Below, piece by piece: positions 48,208 to 56,476 of a stretch of DNA of 64,000 bases. Every line of letters begins with the position of its first letter. The first letter of the stretch is position 1. The notes beneath the pieces are model-generated. The model did not search any database and was not told the origin of the DNA. It saw only the letters and a list, made by a program, of their open reading frames with translations. The stretch is taken from assembly GCA_022826885.1 (NCBI GenBank), contig JAJDUB010000035.1, positions 33,459 through 97,458 of the forward strand, read 5' to 3'. This stretch comes from Gammaproteobacteria bacterium. Its GTDB lineage: Bacteria > Pseudomonadota > Gammaproteobacteria > Eutrophobiales > Eutrophobiaceae. The translations under genes were made by a program, and so were the position numbers.

Positions 48208-49569
48208 TCAGATGGCTGCAGCCAGTTGTGAGGGTGGCTCATGGGCAGCCGGCAGTTCCCCGCGCAATGAATTGGGGAGCGCCCGGGTTATCGTTACGTC
48301 CACCATTGCGCCGATGAGTGCGGCGTTGCCGGGAAAGTTCACCACGCGGTTGTTTTCGGTGCGGCCGGCCAGTTCCCGCGGGTTTTTACGGGATGGTCCC
48401 TCTACCAGCACCTTTTGTACCGTGCCCGTCATGCTCCTGCTGATGGCCCGGGCCTGTTGGCTGATCCTGGCCTGGAGGATTTGCAGACGCTGTTTTTTCT
48501 GTTCCGGCGTTACCTCGTCCGGGTAGCCCGCCGCAGGCGTGCCGGGTCTCTTGCTGTAGATAAAACTGAAAGACTGGTCGAAGCCGATTTCCGCAATAAG
48601 GTCCAGCGTGGCCTGGAAATCGGCATCGGTCTCGCCGGGAAAGCCGACGATGAAATCGGAGGATATGCTGATGTCCGGCCTGATTTTCCGCAATTTCCTT
48701 ATTTTCGATTTGTATTCGAGCACCGTGTGCCCGCGCTTCATGCGGGCAAGTACGCGGTCCGATCCGCTCTGCACGGGCAGGTGCAGGTGATTGACCAGTT
48801 CGGGCACCCGGCCGTAAACATCAATCAGGCGCTCGGAGAATTCGACCGGGTGGGAAGTCGTGTAACGTATCCGGCGAATACCGTCGATCGCGGCGACGTA
48901 CTCGATCAGGTCCGCCAGGTCGGCGCTGCCCCCTTCAAACGTGGCGCCGCGGTAGGCGTTCACGTTCTGGCCCAGCAGCGTGACCTCTTTTACGCCCTGT
49001 CCGGCAAGGTCGGCCGTCTCGCCGATGACGTCATCCAGGGGCCGGGAGATTTCCTCCCCGCGGGTGTAAGGCACTACACAGAAAGTGCAGTATTTGCTGC
49101 ACCCTTCCATGATCGAGACAAAGGCAACGGGACCGTCCGCCCTGGGTTCGGGCAACCTGTCGAACTTTTCGATTTCGGGAAAGGAGATATCCGTGGCCGG
49201 TTTGCCGGTGCGCTGCGCCTTGTCGTACAGGCCGGGCAGCCGGTGCAGGGTCTGGGGACCGAATACCACGTCCACGAAGGGCGCGCGGCTGTAGATCGCC
49301 GCCCCTTCCTGGCTGGCCACGCAACCCCCGACGCCGATCATGAAACCGGGCTTCTCCCGTTTCCTGTTGCGCCAGCGGCCGAGTTCCGAGAACAGTTTTT
49401 CCTGGGCTTTTTCCCGGATGGAACAGGTATTGAAAATGATGAAATCGGCTTCATCCGGCTCCCGGGTTTCCTCCATTCCGTGGGAGACGCGCAACACGTC
49501 CCGCATCTTTGCGGAATCGTATTCGTTCATCTGGCAGCCGAATGTCTTGATAAAGAGTTTTTTTCCCAT
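48208..49569 (-). CDS. miaB: tRNA-2-methylthio-N6-dimethylallyladenosine synthase
   Basis: This 453-aa protein has an N-terminal methylthiotransferase domain with three cluster-ligand Cys (C12, C49, C83). The radical-SAM motif is [17 protein letters not shown] (C157, C161, C164), and a C-terminal TRAM domain follows (about 380-440). It adds the methylthio group at position 37 of tRNAs that read UNN codons. It is the first gene of the ybeZ-ybeY-corC-lnt operon, as in E. coli. Confidence 0.97.
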   Translation of the reverse strand: MGKKLFIKTFGCQMNEYDSAKMRDVLRVSHGMEETREPDEADFIIFNTCSIREKAQEKLFSELGRWRNRKREKPGFMIGVGGCVASQEGAAIYSRAPFVDVVFGPQTLHRLPGLYDKAQRTGKPATDISFPEIEKFDRLPEPRADGPVAFVSIMEGCSKYCTFCVVPYTRGEEISRPLDDVIGETADLAGQGVKEVTLLGQNVNAYRGATFEGGSADLADLIEYVAAIDGIRRIRYTTSHPVEFSERLIDVYGRVPELVNHLHLPVQSGSDRVLARMKRGHTVLEYKSKIRKLRKIRPDISISSDFIVGFPGETDADFQATLDLIAEIGFDQSFSFIYSKRPGTPAAGYPDEVTPEQKKQRLQILQARISQQARAISRSMTGTVQKVLVEGPSRKNPRELAGRTENNRVVNFPGNAALIGAMVDVTITRALPNSLRGELPAAHEPPSQLAAAI

Positions 49570-49668
49570 TTTCCGTCCGGTTTGCAGGGATCGGCTACGT
49601 TACACCTTCTTTATCGTTTTTTCCAGTGTCATGACAGATCTTGCCGGTTATCAAAACATCCAATCGCT

Positions 49669-50064
49669 CTAGTGCGGCATCCCGGTTGGAGTTTCGTCGA
49701 GAAGCTCCGGCGCCGGGCCGGCCTGGTGATGGATCAGCTTCCATGAATCATCTTCCATTATGAAAATATTTGTCGCGATCAACGTGTTGCTGGACAGGGT
49801 TTCATGGCAGACGACGTAAGCGACACTGTCATTTATGTATGCGGTGGCATTACAGCAGTGAATGTCGGGGGAATGGACGGATGAGAGGATTTGCCGCCAA
49901 CTCGTCAGTACGCTGTCGCGACCGTGTAACAGGGAATAGCCGGGATGGATCACTGTCACGTCCTCGCGTTGCGACCAGATGTCATTCATCCTGTCGAAAT
50001 CGCGATCGAGGAAAGCCTGGTAGAATTCCGAGTTGGCGGCAAGTACCCGATTTTTTTCCGACAT
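49669..50064 (-). CDS. SnoaL/NTF2-like protein
   Basis: This 131-aa protein has the cone-shaped NTF2-fold pattern: EFYQAFLDRDFDRMNDIWSQREDVTVIHPGYSLLHGRDSVL in the first part and WKLIHHQAGPAPE at the end, as in SnoaL_3 proteins. Such proteins act as small isomerases, hydrolases or binding subunits; no catalytic set can be named. It lies between miaB and tRNA-Met on the same strand, with a 20-base gap to the tRNA, so it may be read through from the tRNA promoter. Confidence 0.87.
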   Translation of the reverse strand: MSEKNRVLAANSEFYQAFLDRDFDRMNDIWSQREDVTVIHPGYSLLHGRDSVLTSWRQILSSVHSPDIHCCNATAYINDSVAYVVCHETLSSNTLIATNIFIMEDDSWKLIHHQAGPAPELLDETPTGMPH

Positions 50065-50084
50065 GTGATTCCGGGAAGAAAAAC

Positions 50085-50161
50085 TGGTGGCTATGGGTGG
50101 ACTTGAACCACCGACTTCAGCATTATGAATGCTGCGCTCTAACCAACTGAGCTACATAGCC
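50085..50161 (-). tRNA. tRNA-Met (CAT)
   Basis: A 77-base cloverleaf is visible on the minus strand: acceptor GGCTATG with CATAGCC, D stem GCTC/GAGC, anticodon stem CAGCA/TGCTG around the loop TTCATAA (anticodon CAT), T stem GGTGG/CCACC, and encoded CCA. The body resembles the E. coli elongator tRNA-Met. A lysidine-type tRNA-Ile2 also has CAT, but the general sequence favours methionine. Confidence 0.95.
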
Positions 50162-50182
50162 AGATGTTTGTTGAGAGATGAG

Positions 50183-50211
50183 ATTGTGGTAACTGTCCCG
50201 TATATTGTCAA
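50183..50211 (-). promoter_or_regulatory. Promoter of tRNA-Met
   Basis: On the minus strand TTGACA (50211-50206) is a perfect -35, and CACAAT (50188-50183) is a four-of-six -10 with a 17-base spacer. The tRNA begins 21 bases downstream. Confidence 0.58.
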
Positions 50212-50329
50212 GGATTTGCATAATTTTAGCCAGTTCTTAGGATATCACCAAGGCGAGACGGCCATTATCAGGACGATGAGACTCTATCTCCAGACGATTT
50301 TATGAGTGCGTTAGAAACACGAGTATATT

Positions 50330-50977
50330 TCACTGATCAGCCTCGTCCCATACCAAATTCGTATCCCAGAACTTTGATACTCTCTCCGCCAGCTTGACGA
50401 CATCCTCACTTTTAATCTCTAATAGAGGTACGGCGAACAGTTTGCCGGCTTTTGGATAGGAGGTTGCACCATCATGCAGCCTCTTAAAACCCCATTCGTC
50501 CCCTTCACTTTGCCAGTCCAGATGTGGACTTTTGATACTTTTATTGCCCTTCCCATAGTAGCTGAACATAGATGAATTCCCCTCAACAGTTCTATGGAAA
50601 AACACGCGATCCATCCACCAATTATTATATTTAGGGCCATCAAAATTTTCGACGACCCCCATTATTAAGCAAGGTTTAAAGAGTTCGAGATCAAAATACA
50701 TAACGGTTGCGGAAAGCAAACGTTTGCTGTTCGGTTCAGCTTTGGCCTCAAAAAATAAAGTGGCGTATCTGGGCAACCAGTCGCGCGGCCTGTCAATATG
50801 TTTTGATGTAGAGGTACTTATCTCGTTTCCCTTTATTTTCCCAAACCCTAGTTTTTCAAGTTCAGCGTCAAGGTCTTTGAGCAGAAGTGATGACTCTTCA
50901 TAAATCTTGACGACGTTATCGAAGGAAGTTTTAACATTCTCCGATAAGATTTCATATTCATTTGTCTCATTATTCAT
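50330..50977 (-). CDS. Unrecognised protein, partner of the PD-(D/E)xK protein
   Basis: This 215-aa protein starts from the ATG at 50977, 11 bases after the stop of the nuclease-like gene; a TTG at 51004 would overlap that gene. The N-terminal 50 residues are predicted coiled coil (FDNVVKIYEESSLLLKDLDAELEKLGF). The remainder is a mixed alpha-beta domain with many aromatic residues (PRYATLFFEAKAEPN, NWWMDRVFFHRTVEGN, EGDEWGFKRL). There is no signal peptide or membrane segment. It is A+T-rich compared with flanking housekeeping genes. A two-gene defence module is the best guess for context. Confidence 0.6.
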   Translation of the reverse strand: MNNETNEYEILSENVKTSFDNVVKIYEESSLLLKDLDAELEKLGFGKIKGNEISTSTSKHIDRPRDWLPRYATLFFEAKAEPNSKRLLSATVMYFDLELFKPCLIMGVVENFDGPKYNNWWMDRVFFHRTVEGNSSMFSYYGKGNKSIKSPHLDWQSEGDEWGFKRLHDGATSYPKAGKLFAVPLLEIKSEDVVKLAERVSKFWDTNLVWDEADQ

Positions 50978-50988
50978 GATGTTATTCT

Positions 50989-51795
50989 TTATGGCCTGGG
51001 ACAATAAAATACAGGTTGTTCGATTGGTTCAACTGGCTGAACGTTCCAGTAATACGTTTTGGTTTCCTTATAGAAAACCGTAATTGGTATACATTTACCA
51101 ATAATCCCCTCGAAACCATAGAACTGCCTTAAGCCTTTTCTATGTAACAGGCGTTGTATGTCACATAAAACGATTTGCCGATATTTATCATGTATAAATG
51201 AATCTTCTTTGAGCGCTCCAGCGACCGCCTTATATACCTCAAACCATGATAGCCAGTAGATGTGTTTTTCATATTTGTGGCGATTGTCGTCAGACAACTC
51301 ATTTAGAGCGTCATGTCCAGCTTTAATATCGTTTTCGGGCAAATTTCGGTGTGCAGTCAAATATATCAGAGAACGTGTTCCATAGTGTCCTTCGTAGCTC
51401 ATCAAGCCCTGGAACAGACGCGCAAGTTGATCTGAACCAGCGGCTTCCATACTATCCTCATAGTCCTTATTTGCTCCGTAGTGACCAGACTTGCCGGACA
51501 GGTATTTCACTTCTATCATAATCAGCTGATCCTTATTACAGATAAGAACATCCGGTTCAGACTTGTTTTCCAGTTTTGGCCAGAAGTCAATCTTCACGTC
51601 GTCATTATCACTCTTGATACAAAGTTGTTCTGAATCTGCATAACATTGCGCCCGAGTAAGAATTTTCTCGAATCCTTGATCGAACGGAAGATACCTCAAG
51701 CAGCCAAATACATCCGCTGTAAGCAGATCTTCAAGACGGTCGGATATATTGCTGCCGGAACTACTGAGTTTCCCATGTATTTCAGCGATGGTCAT
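50989..51795 (-). CDS. PD-(D/E)xK nuclease-superfamily protein
   Basis: This 268-aa protein has the nuclease core KSEPDVLICNKDQLIMIEVKYLSG: Asp in EPDVLI and E-V-K two strands later form D-(x)n-ExK, and an upstream Glu lies in the first helix (NISDRLEDLL). No helicase or methylase domain is fused. It heads a two-gene unit on the minus strand. Similar stand-alone ExK proteins are common in defence islands, where they degrade DNA. Specific activity is inferred. Composition is A+T-rich. Confidence 0.72.
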   Translation of the reverse strand: MTIAEIHGKLSSSGSNISDRLEDLLTADVFGCLRYLPFDQGFEKILTRAQCYADSEQLCIKSDNDDVKIDFWPKLENKSEPDVLICNKDQLIMIEVKYLSGKSGHYGANKDYEDSMEAAGSDQLARLFQGLMSYEGHYGTRSLIYLTAHRNLPENDIKAGHDALNELSDDNRHKYEKHIYWLSWFEVYKAVAGALKEDSFIHDKYRQIVLCDIQRLLHRKGLRQFYGFEGIIGKCIPITVFYKETKTYYWNVQPVEPIEQPVFYCPRP

Positions 51796-51839
51796 ACTAC
51801 TTGGGTTACTTTGACATAGTTATTACGGGTTTTCTGCGC

Positions 51840-52256
51840 TTACAGGTGTATTGTCCAGTCTTCCAACTTTATGTAATCCCGTATGTTGTTAAATGATTTG
51901 TCATTAGAGACCAGGACAGTGCCTGCGCTGATTGAATGTGCCGCAATCAACATGTCCAACGGGCTGAGCGTGTTGCCTTTATTCTCGCAGGTTGCCCGCA
52001 ATGAGGCATAGGCTTGTATCGTAGTCTGATCCCACGGCAGGATATTTATATCCAGGATAAATCTTTTGACGACAGGAGGAAGGTGTTTAGCAACGGGAGG
52101 TTTGGAAATTCCGTAAAGTAACTCACCGGCGGTTATGGCTGATATGCAAACCGTTTCTTTGGGTACGTGACGTAAGCGCTTGATTACTATTTCCGGTTCT
52201 TTTCTGATGATATAACTGGCTGTATTGGTATCTAGCATGTATTGTATTTCTGGCAT
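51840..52256 (-). CDS. vapC: PIN-domain toxin VapC
   Basis: This 138-aa protein has the PIN acidic residues in order: YMLDTNTASYI (first Asp), ISAITAGELLYGI (Glu), LSPLDMLIAAHS (Asp) and LVSNDKSFNNI (fourth Asp/Asn-Asp). VapC toxins are magnesium-dependent RNases, often cutting tRNA or rRNA. The start overlaps the antitoxin gene by 25 bases. All key residues are intact, so it is probably active. Confidence 0.93.
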   Translation of the reverse strand: MPEIQYMLDTNTASYIIRKEPEIVIKRLRHVPKETVCISAITAGELLYGISKPPVAKHLPPVVKRFILDINILPWDQTTIQAYASLRATCENKGNTLSPLDMLIAAHSISAGTVLVSNDKSFNNIRDYIKLEDWTIHL

Positions 52257-52717
52257 CGAAATAAGTCCCTTTTTACATGTGCTCCTTGAGCCCGGTGTTC
52301 CATGAAATCCTTGGGCATATCCAGTTGTTCTATCAGATTAAAGAATACATCCCATGAATTTGGTTGCCTGGAAATAATGATGTCACAGGATAACGGATCC
52401 TGAAATATATAAGCCAGGTCGGTATCAAACCTGTACTCAACGGGGATATTTATAACCTGACTTTGACCCATTATGGATAATTTTATGAGGCGTTTATTCG
52501 TGGTTGCGTTAATCGCCCGAAAATTGCCGGAAAGATCCAGTTCTTCTACTGCATCGCAATAATCGTCCCAGGAACCCGGTTGCCTGGAAAGAATGACATC
52601 GCCAGTCAGTGGGTCCTGAAAAAGATAGATTTCACTTTTATCAAGACGATACATCGGAGGAATGCGCACGGCCTGACTGCTGCCGTTCGTAAATAATTTG
52701 ACAGGACGTCTTTTCAT
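52232..52717 (-). CDS. vapB: VapB-type antitoxin with tandem duplicated AbrB-like units
   Basis: This 161-aa protein is double the usual VapB length. Residues 5-65 (KLFTNGSSQAVRIPPMYRL, then FQDPLTGDVILSRQPGSW) and 77-137 (KLSIMGQSQVINIPVEYRF, then FQDPLSCDIIISRQPNSW) are two copies of one MazE/AbrB-plus-toxin-binding unit. AGGAGAGG precedes the ATG at 52717, so the longer ORF start is not needed. It is followed by vapC with a 25-base overlap. The single-chain dimer is unusual. Confidence 0.88.
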   Translation of the reverse strand: MKRRPVKLFTNGSSQAVRIPPMYRLDKSEIYLFQDPLTGDVILSRQPGSWDDYCDAVEELDLSGNFRAINATTNKRLIKLSIMGQSQVINIPVEYRFDTDLAYIFQDPLSCDIIISRQPNSWDVFFNLIEQLDMPKDFMEHRAQGAHVKRDLFRCQKYNTC

Positions 52718-52976
52718 GACTGATACCTCTCCTTTCTTGACCGATGTCAAATGCAGATGAAAATATTTTATTCCGGGGCCATGCTACCACTCATGCCGTT
52801 CCGTCTGCAACCGTTATGTCAGGAACTGTTATTTTCACCCAATGTCAGTTCTGTCTGACCAGCCATAAAATCAGGGTGTAATTTATTCTTCCCACACCGG
52901 GGATGCGGGTGAATTTTCAGGATTGTAGAACGGATGTGATAATCTTGTTTGTAAAACTAATCACGGAGAAATAAAG

Positions 52977-53390
52977 ATGAATACAAGCCTGACCTGGGCC
53001 GGAGGGGCCGCGTTCGTCGGCGAATCGGAAAACGGCCGGACCATCCTTATTGACGGGCCGCCAGAAGGCGGCGGCAGGAACCTGGGGCCGCGTCCCATGG
53101 AGACCCTGTTGCTGGGGATGGGCGCGTGCATGAGCTATGACGTGCTGTCCATCCTGAAGAAATCGAGGAAGGAAATCAGCGATTGCCGGATAGAGATTTC
53201 ATCTATCAGAGCGGATGAGCACCCCAGGGTATTCACCGATATACGGGTACATTTCATCATCTCCGGGACCGATCTGAAGGCCGCGCAGGTGGAACGCGCA
53301 ATCAACCTGTCCGCGGAGAAGTACTGTTCCGCGTCAATCATGCTGGGGAAGACCGCGGAGATAACGCACACTTTTGAAATCAGGGAATAG
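52977..53390 (+). CDS. OsmC-family protein
   Basis: This 137-aa protein has the OsmC fold pattern: RPMETLLLGMGACMSYDVLSILKKSRKE with the first redox Cys, and LSAEKYCSASIMLGKTAEITHTFEI with the second. Relatives reduce organic hydroperoxides with these two Cys. It is closer to the YhfA group than to Ohr. CGGAGAAATAAAG precedes the ATG. It is convergent with tusA (10-base gap). The 259-base space before it holds no gene; an extended -10-like TGTGATAAT lies 35-43 bases upstream. Confidence 0.9.
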   Translation: MNTSLTWAGGAAFVGESENGRTILIDGPPEGGGRNLGPRPMETLLLGMGACMSYDVLSILKKSRKEISDCRIEISSIRADEHPRVFTDIRVHFIISGTDLKAAQVERAINLSAEKYCSASIMLGKTAEITHTFEIRE

Positions 53391-53400
53391 TCCCCGTCTA

Positions 53401-53661
53401 TCAGATTTTCCTGGGGTTTTCCGCGCGGCTTATGGTGAAGCCGATAATTTCTTCACCTTTATCTGTGCGCAGAAGTGTATGGCCGGTCCTGGCGCAATAG
53501 GCCTCGAAATCGACCACTGAATGGGGGTCGGTCGCCTCAACGAACAGGATCTCTCCCGGCTGCATCCTGTTCAGGATGAGTTTCGTCTTGAGGACGGGCA
53601 ACGGGCAGTTGAGTCCCTTGGCGTCCAGGTATTGATCAAAGCTGATGTCCGCGTCCGCCAC
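53401..53661 (-). CDS. TusA-family sulfurtransferase
   Basis: This 86-aa protein has the CPxP motif LDAKGLNCPLPVLKTKLILN, whose Cys carries the persulfide, and the two-layer sandwich end EEIIGFTISR. TusA proteins relay sulfur for tRNA thiolation, molybdenum cofactor and, in sulfur oxidisers, cytoplasmic sulfane oxidation. The start is GTG, with GGAGG inside the last codons of the upstream DAHP synthase gene. The nearby sulfide dehydrogenase-like genes hint at a role in sulfide handling. Confidence 0.92.
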   Translation of the reverse strand: MADADISFDQYLDAKGLNCPLPVLKTKLILNRMQPGEILFVEATDPHSVVDFEAYCARTGHTLLRTDKGEEIIGFTISRAENPRKI

Positions 53662-53667
53662 GGGTTT

Positions 53668-54726
53668 TTAGCCTCCACGCCGTTGCCGCACCGCCCGGGC
53701 CAGGGATTCCAGGACCGGTTCGGTCATCTCCCAGGATATGCAGGCGTCGGTCACACTCATGCCGTATTCCAGTGAAGCCGCATCCTTCAGGGCCTGTTTG
53801 CCGGCTTTGAGGTTGCTCTCGATCATCACGCCGCAGATATACCTGGAACCGCCTGCAAGTTGCCGGCAGACATCTTCCGCGACAAGTACCTGGCGCGCAT
53901 GGTCCTTGCTGCTGTTGCCGTGGCTGAAGTCCACCATGACCCGGTCCGTCACTTTTGCCGCCCCCAGTTTTTTCGAGGCAGCCTTGATGTCCGCTTCGGA
54001 GTAATTGGCCCCGTTAGACGCCCCGCGCAATATCAGGTGGCAACAGTCATTTCCGGTGGTCGATACGATCGCGGAGATACCCTGCTTGGTGACCGAGAGA
54101 AAATGGTGCGGGCTTTGCGCGGCGCCGATGGCGTCTATGGCGATCTGTATGTTGCCGTCCGTACCGTTCTTGAAACCCACGGGCATGGACAGTCCGGAAG
54201 CCAGTTCGCGGTGCACCTGGCTTTCCGTGGTGCGCGCCCCGATAGCGCCCCAGGACACCAGGTCGGCAATGAATTGCGGCGTGATGGTATCCAGGAACTC
54301 CGAACCGGCCGGCAAGCCGATGGCGCCCAGGTCCACCAGCAATTTACGGGCTTTGCGTAAACCGGCGTTGATATTGAAACTGTTATCCAGGTTCGGGTCG
54401 TTGATCAGGCCTTTCCAGCCCACCTTGGTGCGCGGTTTTTCGAAATAGACCCGCATGATGACAAGCAGGTCGTCCTGCAGACGCTCTGCAACCCTGACCA
54501 GCCGCCGGGCATAGTCAAGAGCGGCATCGGGGTCGTGAATCGAACAGGGCCCGGCTATCACCAGCAGCCTGTCATCTTCTCCCCTGATGATAGCGCCGGC
54601 TGACCCCCTGGTTCTTGCGACGAGGTTTGACGCCTCCTCGCTGATCGGCAGCTCTTCCATCAGGATGGCGGGAGATACCAGGGGGCGCAGTTCCGCTATT
54701 CTTAAATCGTCTGTCAGTTGAAACAT
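53668..54726 (-). CDS. DAHP synthase, AroF-like
   Basis: This 352-aa class I DAHP synthase has GPCSIHD, FEKPRTKVGWKGL (PEP/phosphate site), DFSHGNSSKD and SVTDACISWEM (metal site). The variant residues LSMPVGFKNG, SHGNSSKD and SVTDACISWEMT agree with tyrosine-sensitive E. coli AroF, whereas the second copy in the window agrees with AroG. Feedback type is an inference from these. It catalyses the first step of aromatic amino-acid synthesis. It starts eight bases after the flavoprotein gene and ends six before tusA. Confidence 0.93.
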   Translation of the reverse strand: MFQLTDDLRIAELRPLVSPAILMEELPISEEASNLVARTRGSAGAIIRGEDDRLLVIAGPCSIHDPDAALDYARRLVRVAERLQDDLLVIMRVYFEKPRTKVGWKGLINDPNLDNSFNINAGLRKARKLLVDLGAIGLPAGSEFLDTITPQFIADLVSWGAIGARTTESQVHRELASGLSMPVGFKNGTDGNIQIAIDAIGAAQSPHHFLSVTKQGISAIVSTTGNDCCHLILRGASNGANYSEADIKAASKKLGAAKVTDRVMVDFSHGNSSKDHARQVLVAEDVCRQLAGGSRYICGVMIESNLKAGKQALKDAASLEYGMSVTDACISWEMTEPVLESLARAVRQRRGG

Positions 54727-54734
54727 AATTCCAA

Positions 54735-56021
54735 TTATATTCCAAAACTGTCCCGGTTGATGCTGGCATACCAGCTACGGGCGTAGGCGGCCTCCCTGGA
54801 GCGGTATTCCATGGCGGCCTTCAGCGGGCTCAGGCCGCCGGCGCGCTCGACCGGCTTTATCCTGTTGTCCTCGTAACGGTACATGGTATTGACGGAAATG
54901 CCGTAATCCGGCGCAACCAGGCTGTAGCAGGTATTGTGATAGAACATGGCGCCCGGGTCCCGGTCCCGCAACAGGGATACGATGGCAAGACTGCATGCCT
55001 TGGCCTGGCTGTTGGCGGAGGAAGCCGATTTCGGCATGCCGGCGGCCAGGCAACTGTCACCCAGGACGTGGATGTCAGGCGCCAGGGCGGATTCGAACGT
55101 CTGGTGGTCAACCGGACACCAGCCATTCTCATCAGCCAATCCGTGGTCGACGGCCAGACGGCCTGCCTGCTGGAACGGGATGACGTTGGCCACGTCAACC
55201 TTGAATTCGCCCGCTTCGGCCTGCAGGGACATGCGTTTGGGATCGACACCGATGACCAGGCCGCCCGCGGATATCGGGATGTGTTCAATCATGCCGGGAT
55301 AAAGCGATTCCCAGGCCTCCTCGAATAAATCCTGCTTGGAGAAGTGTTCGCCGGCGTCCAGGATCAGCACTTTGGCGCGCGGGTTGGCCCGCTTCAGGTA
55401 ATGCGCCACCAGGCTGGCCCGTTCGTAGGGGCCGGGCGGACAGCGGAACGGCGTGCCCGGCACCGCGATGGCGAACACCCCGCCGGCGCGCATACCGGCC
55501 AGTTGTTTCCGCAGCAGCATGAGCTGTTCTCCACCGTGCCATGCGTGGGGCATGATGGAACTGGCCGCTTCATCGTAGCCGGCAAAGATCTCGTTCCAGA
55601 GAAAGCTGATCCCGGGCGAGATCACCAGCCGCGTGTAGGGCAGGGTGGTCCCGTCCGCAAGCGTGACGACCCGTTTTTCGGGATGAATGGCGCTTGCCCT
55701 GGCATGGATGACGTTGACGCCGAAATTTTTCTTCAAGTCGTCGTAGCCCAGGGAGATGGAAGATGCTTCCCGGAGGCCGCCCAGCACGGCGTTACTGAAC
55801 GGGCAGGTGACGTAACGCGTCCCGGCCTCGACCAGGGTCACGTCGATATCCGGATCGAAGTGTCGTATATACCTGGCGCAGGTGGCGCCGCCGTAACCGC
55901 CGCCGATGACCACGACCCGCGGCGCCCCCCTGCCGGGCGGCCGGGAGCAGGCCCCGGACAACCCGCTGCCGAGGGCCGCGCCTGCCGACAGGGCGCCGGC
56001 GAGAAAGCGGCGGCGTTTCAT
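54735..56021 (-). CDS. Flavocytochrome c sulfide dehydrogenase-like flavoprotein
   Basis: This 428-aa protein starts with a Tat-type signal (KRRRFLAGALSAGAALG) ending in a possible lipobox LSGAC. An FAD motif VVVIGGGYGGATCARYI, YVTCPFSNAVLGG with the Cys that links FAD in FccB proteins, and a second conserved block near DIHVLGDSCLAAGMPKSASSANSQA follow. The order cytochrome-flavoprotein and the 1-base overlap (TGATG) mirror fccAB. It likely oxidises sulfide in the periplasm, passing electrons to the haem subunit. Other polysulfide or thiol substrates are possible. Confidence 0.88.
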   Translation of the reverse strand: MKRRRFLAGALSAGAALGSGLSGACSRPPGRGAPRVVVIGGGYGGATCARYIRHFDPDIDVTLVEAGTRYVTCPFSNAVLGGLREASSISLGYDDLKKNFGVNVIHARASAIHPEKRVVTLADGTTLPYTRLVISPGISFLWNEIFAGYDEAASSIMPHAWHGGEQLMLLRKQLAGMRAGGVFAIAVPGTPFRCPPGPYERASLVAHYLKRANPRAKVLILDAGEHFSKQDLFEEAWESLYPGMIEHIPISAGGLVIGVDPKRMSLQAEAGEFKVDVANVIPFQQAGRLAVDHGLADENGWCPVDHQTFESALAPDIHVLGDSCLAAGMPKSASSANSQAKACSLAIVSLLRDRDPGAMFYHNTCYSLVAPDYGISVNTMYRYEDNRIKPVERAGGLSPLKAAMEYRSREAAYARSWYASINRDSFGI

Positions 56022-56359
56022 CAGCGTGCCTCCCCGCCCAGCATGGCGCTGATCCGATCGATTTCCGTATCGGTCAAGGCCTTGCTGATACGGTTCATGA
56101 TCGTTGCCTGCTCGCGGCCGGTTTTGTACGCGGTCAGCAGTTCCTTTATGTGGGTCCCGGACAGGCCCTCAAGCGGCGGTATGGCGTCGGCGCCGTCACC
56201 GGTTGCGCTGTGGCAGGTATAACAGGTCGCGACGACCAGGCGGTAATAAGCGCTGTCCGGCGCCTGCTCCTCCTGCGCGCCTGCCGGATTCCAGGCAGCC
56301 AGGGTTTGCAGCAGCAATATGACGAGCGGAAATTTATTTATCCTTCCGATAATGTGCAT
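56021..56359 (-). CDS. Monohaem c-type cytochrome, partner of the flavoprotein
   Basis: This 112-aa protein has an N-terminal signal (FPLVILLLQTLAAWNPAGA), a single haem-binding CYTCHS, and LTDTEIDRISAMLGG at the end; the axial Met is likely that of ATIMNRIS. It is a short class I cytochrome of the c553/FccA type. It shares one base with the flavoprotein start. FccA in purple bacteria is often dihaem, so this is the monohaem variety. Confidence 0.88.
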   Translation of the reverse strand: MHIIGRINKFPLVILLLQTLAAWNPAGAQEEQAPDSAYYRLVVATCYTCHSATGDGADAIPPLEGLSGTHIKELLTAYKTGREQATIMNRISKALTDTEIDRISAMLGGEAR

Positions 56360-56382
56360 GGAAAGAGCATACCAGTTATTGA

Positions 56383-56461
56383 GGGGTCAGAGAAATACAG
56401 GGGTCAGAGTAAGGGCCAAGGGGTCAGAGTAAGAAATTCGAAGAATTTTTACTCTGACCCC
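56383..56461. repeat. Array of repeat family A: three direct copies and one inverted
   Basis: GGGGTCAGAG starts at 56383, 56400 and 56420. The last copy is paired with the inverse arm ACTCTGACCCC ending at 56461, with an inner AAATTC/GAATTT extension. It lies between the PhoX stop and the cytochrome start, immediately upstream of the cytochrome gene, and could separate or terminate transcripts. Confidence 0.85.
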
Positions 56462-56476
56462 ACAATTCCCGCAATT

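Noticed and set aside
48415..49746. A 443-codon open frame antisense to miaB
   Set aside because: miaB is fully supported by its cluster cysteines and operon; the antisense frame has no motif.
50085..50161. tRNA-Ile2 with lysidine-modified CAT
   Set aside because: The acceptor and stem sequences follow the elongator tRNA-Met pattern more closely.
50085..52976. Attachment-site duplication of the tRNA-Met 3' end flanking the island
   Set aside because: No second copy of the tRNA 3' sequence was found before the OsmC gene, and no integrase is present.
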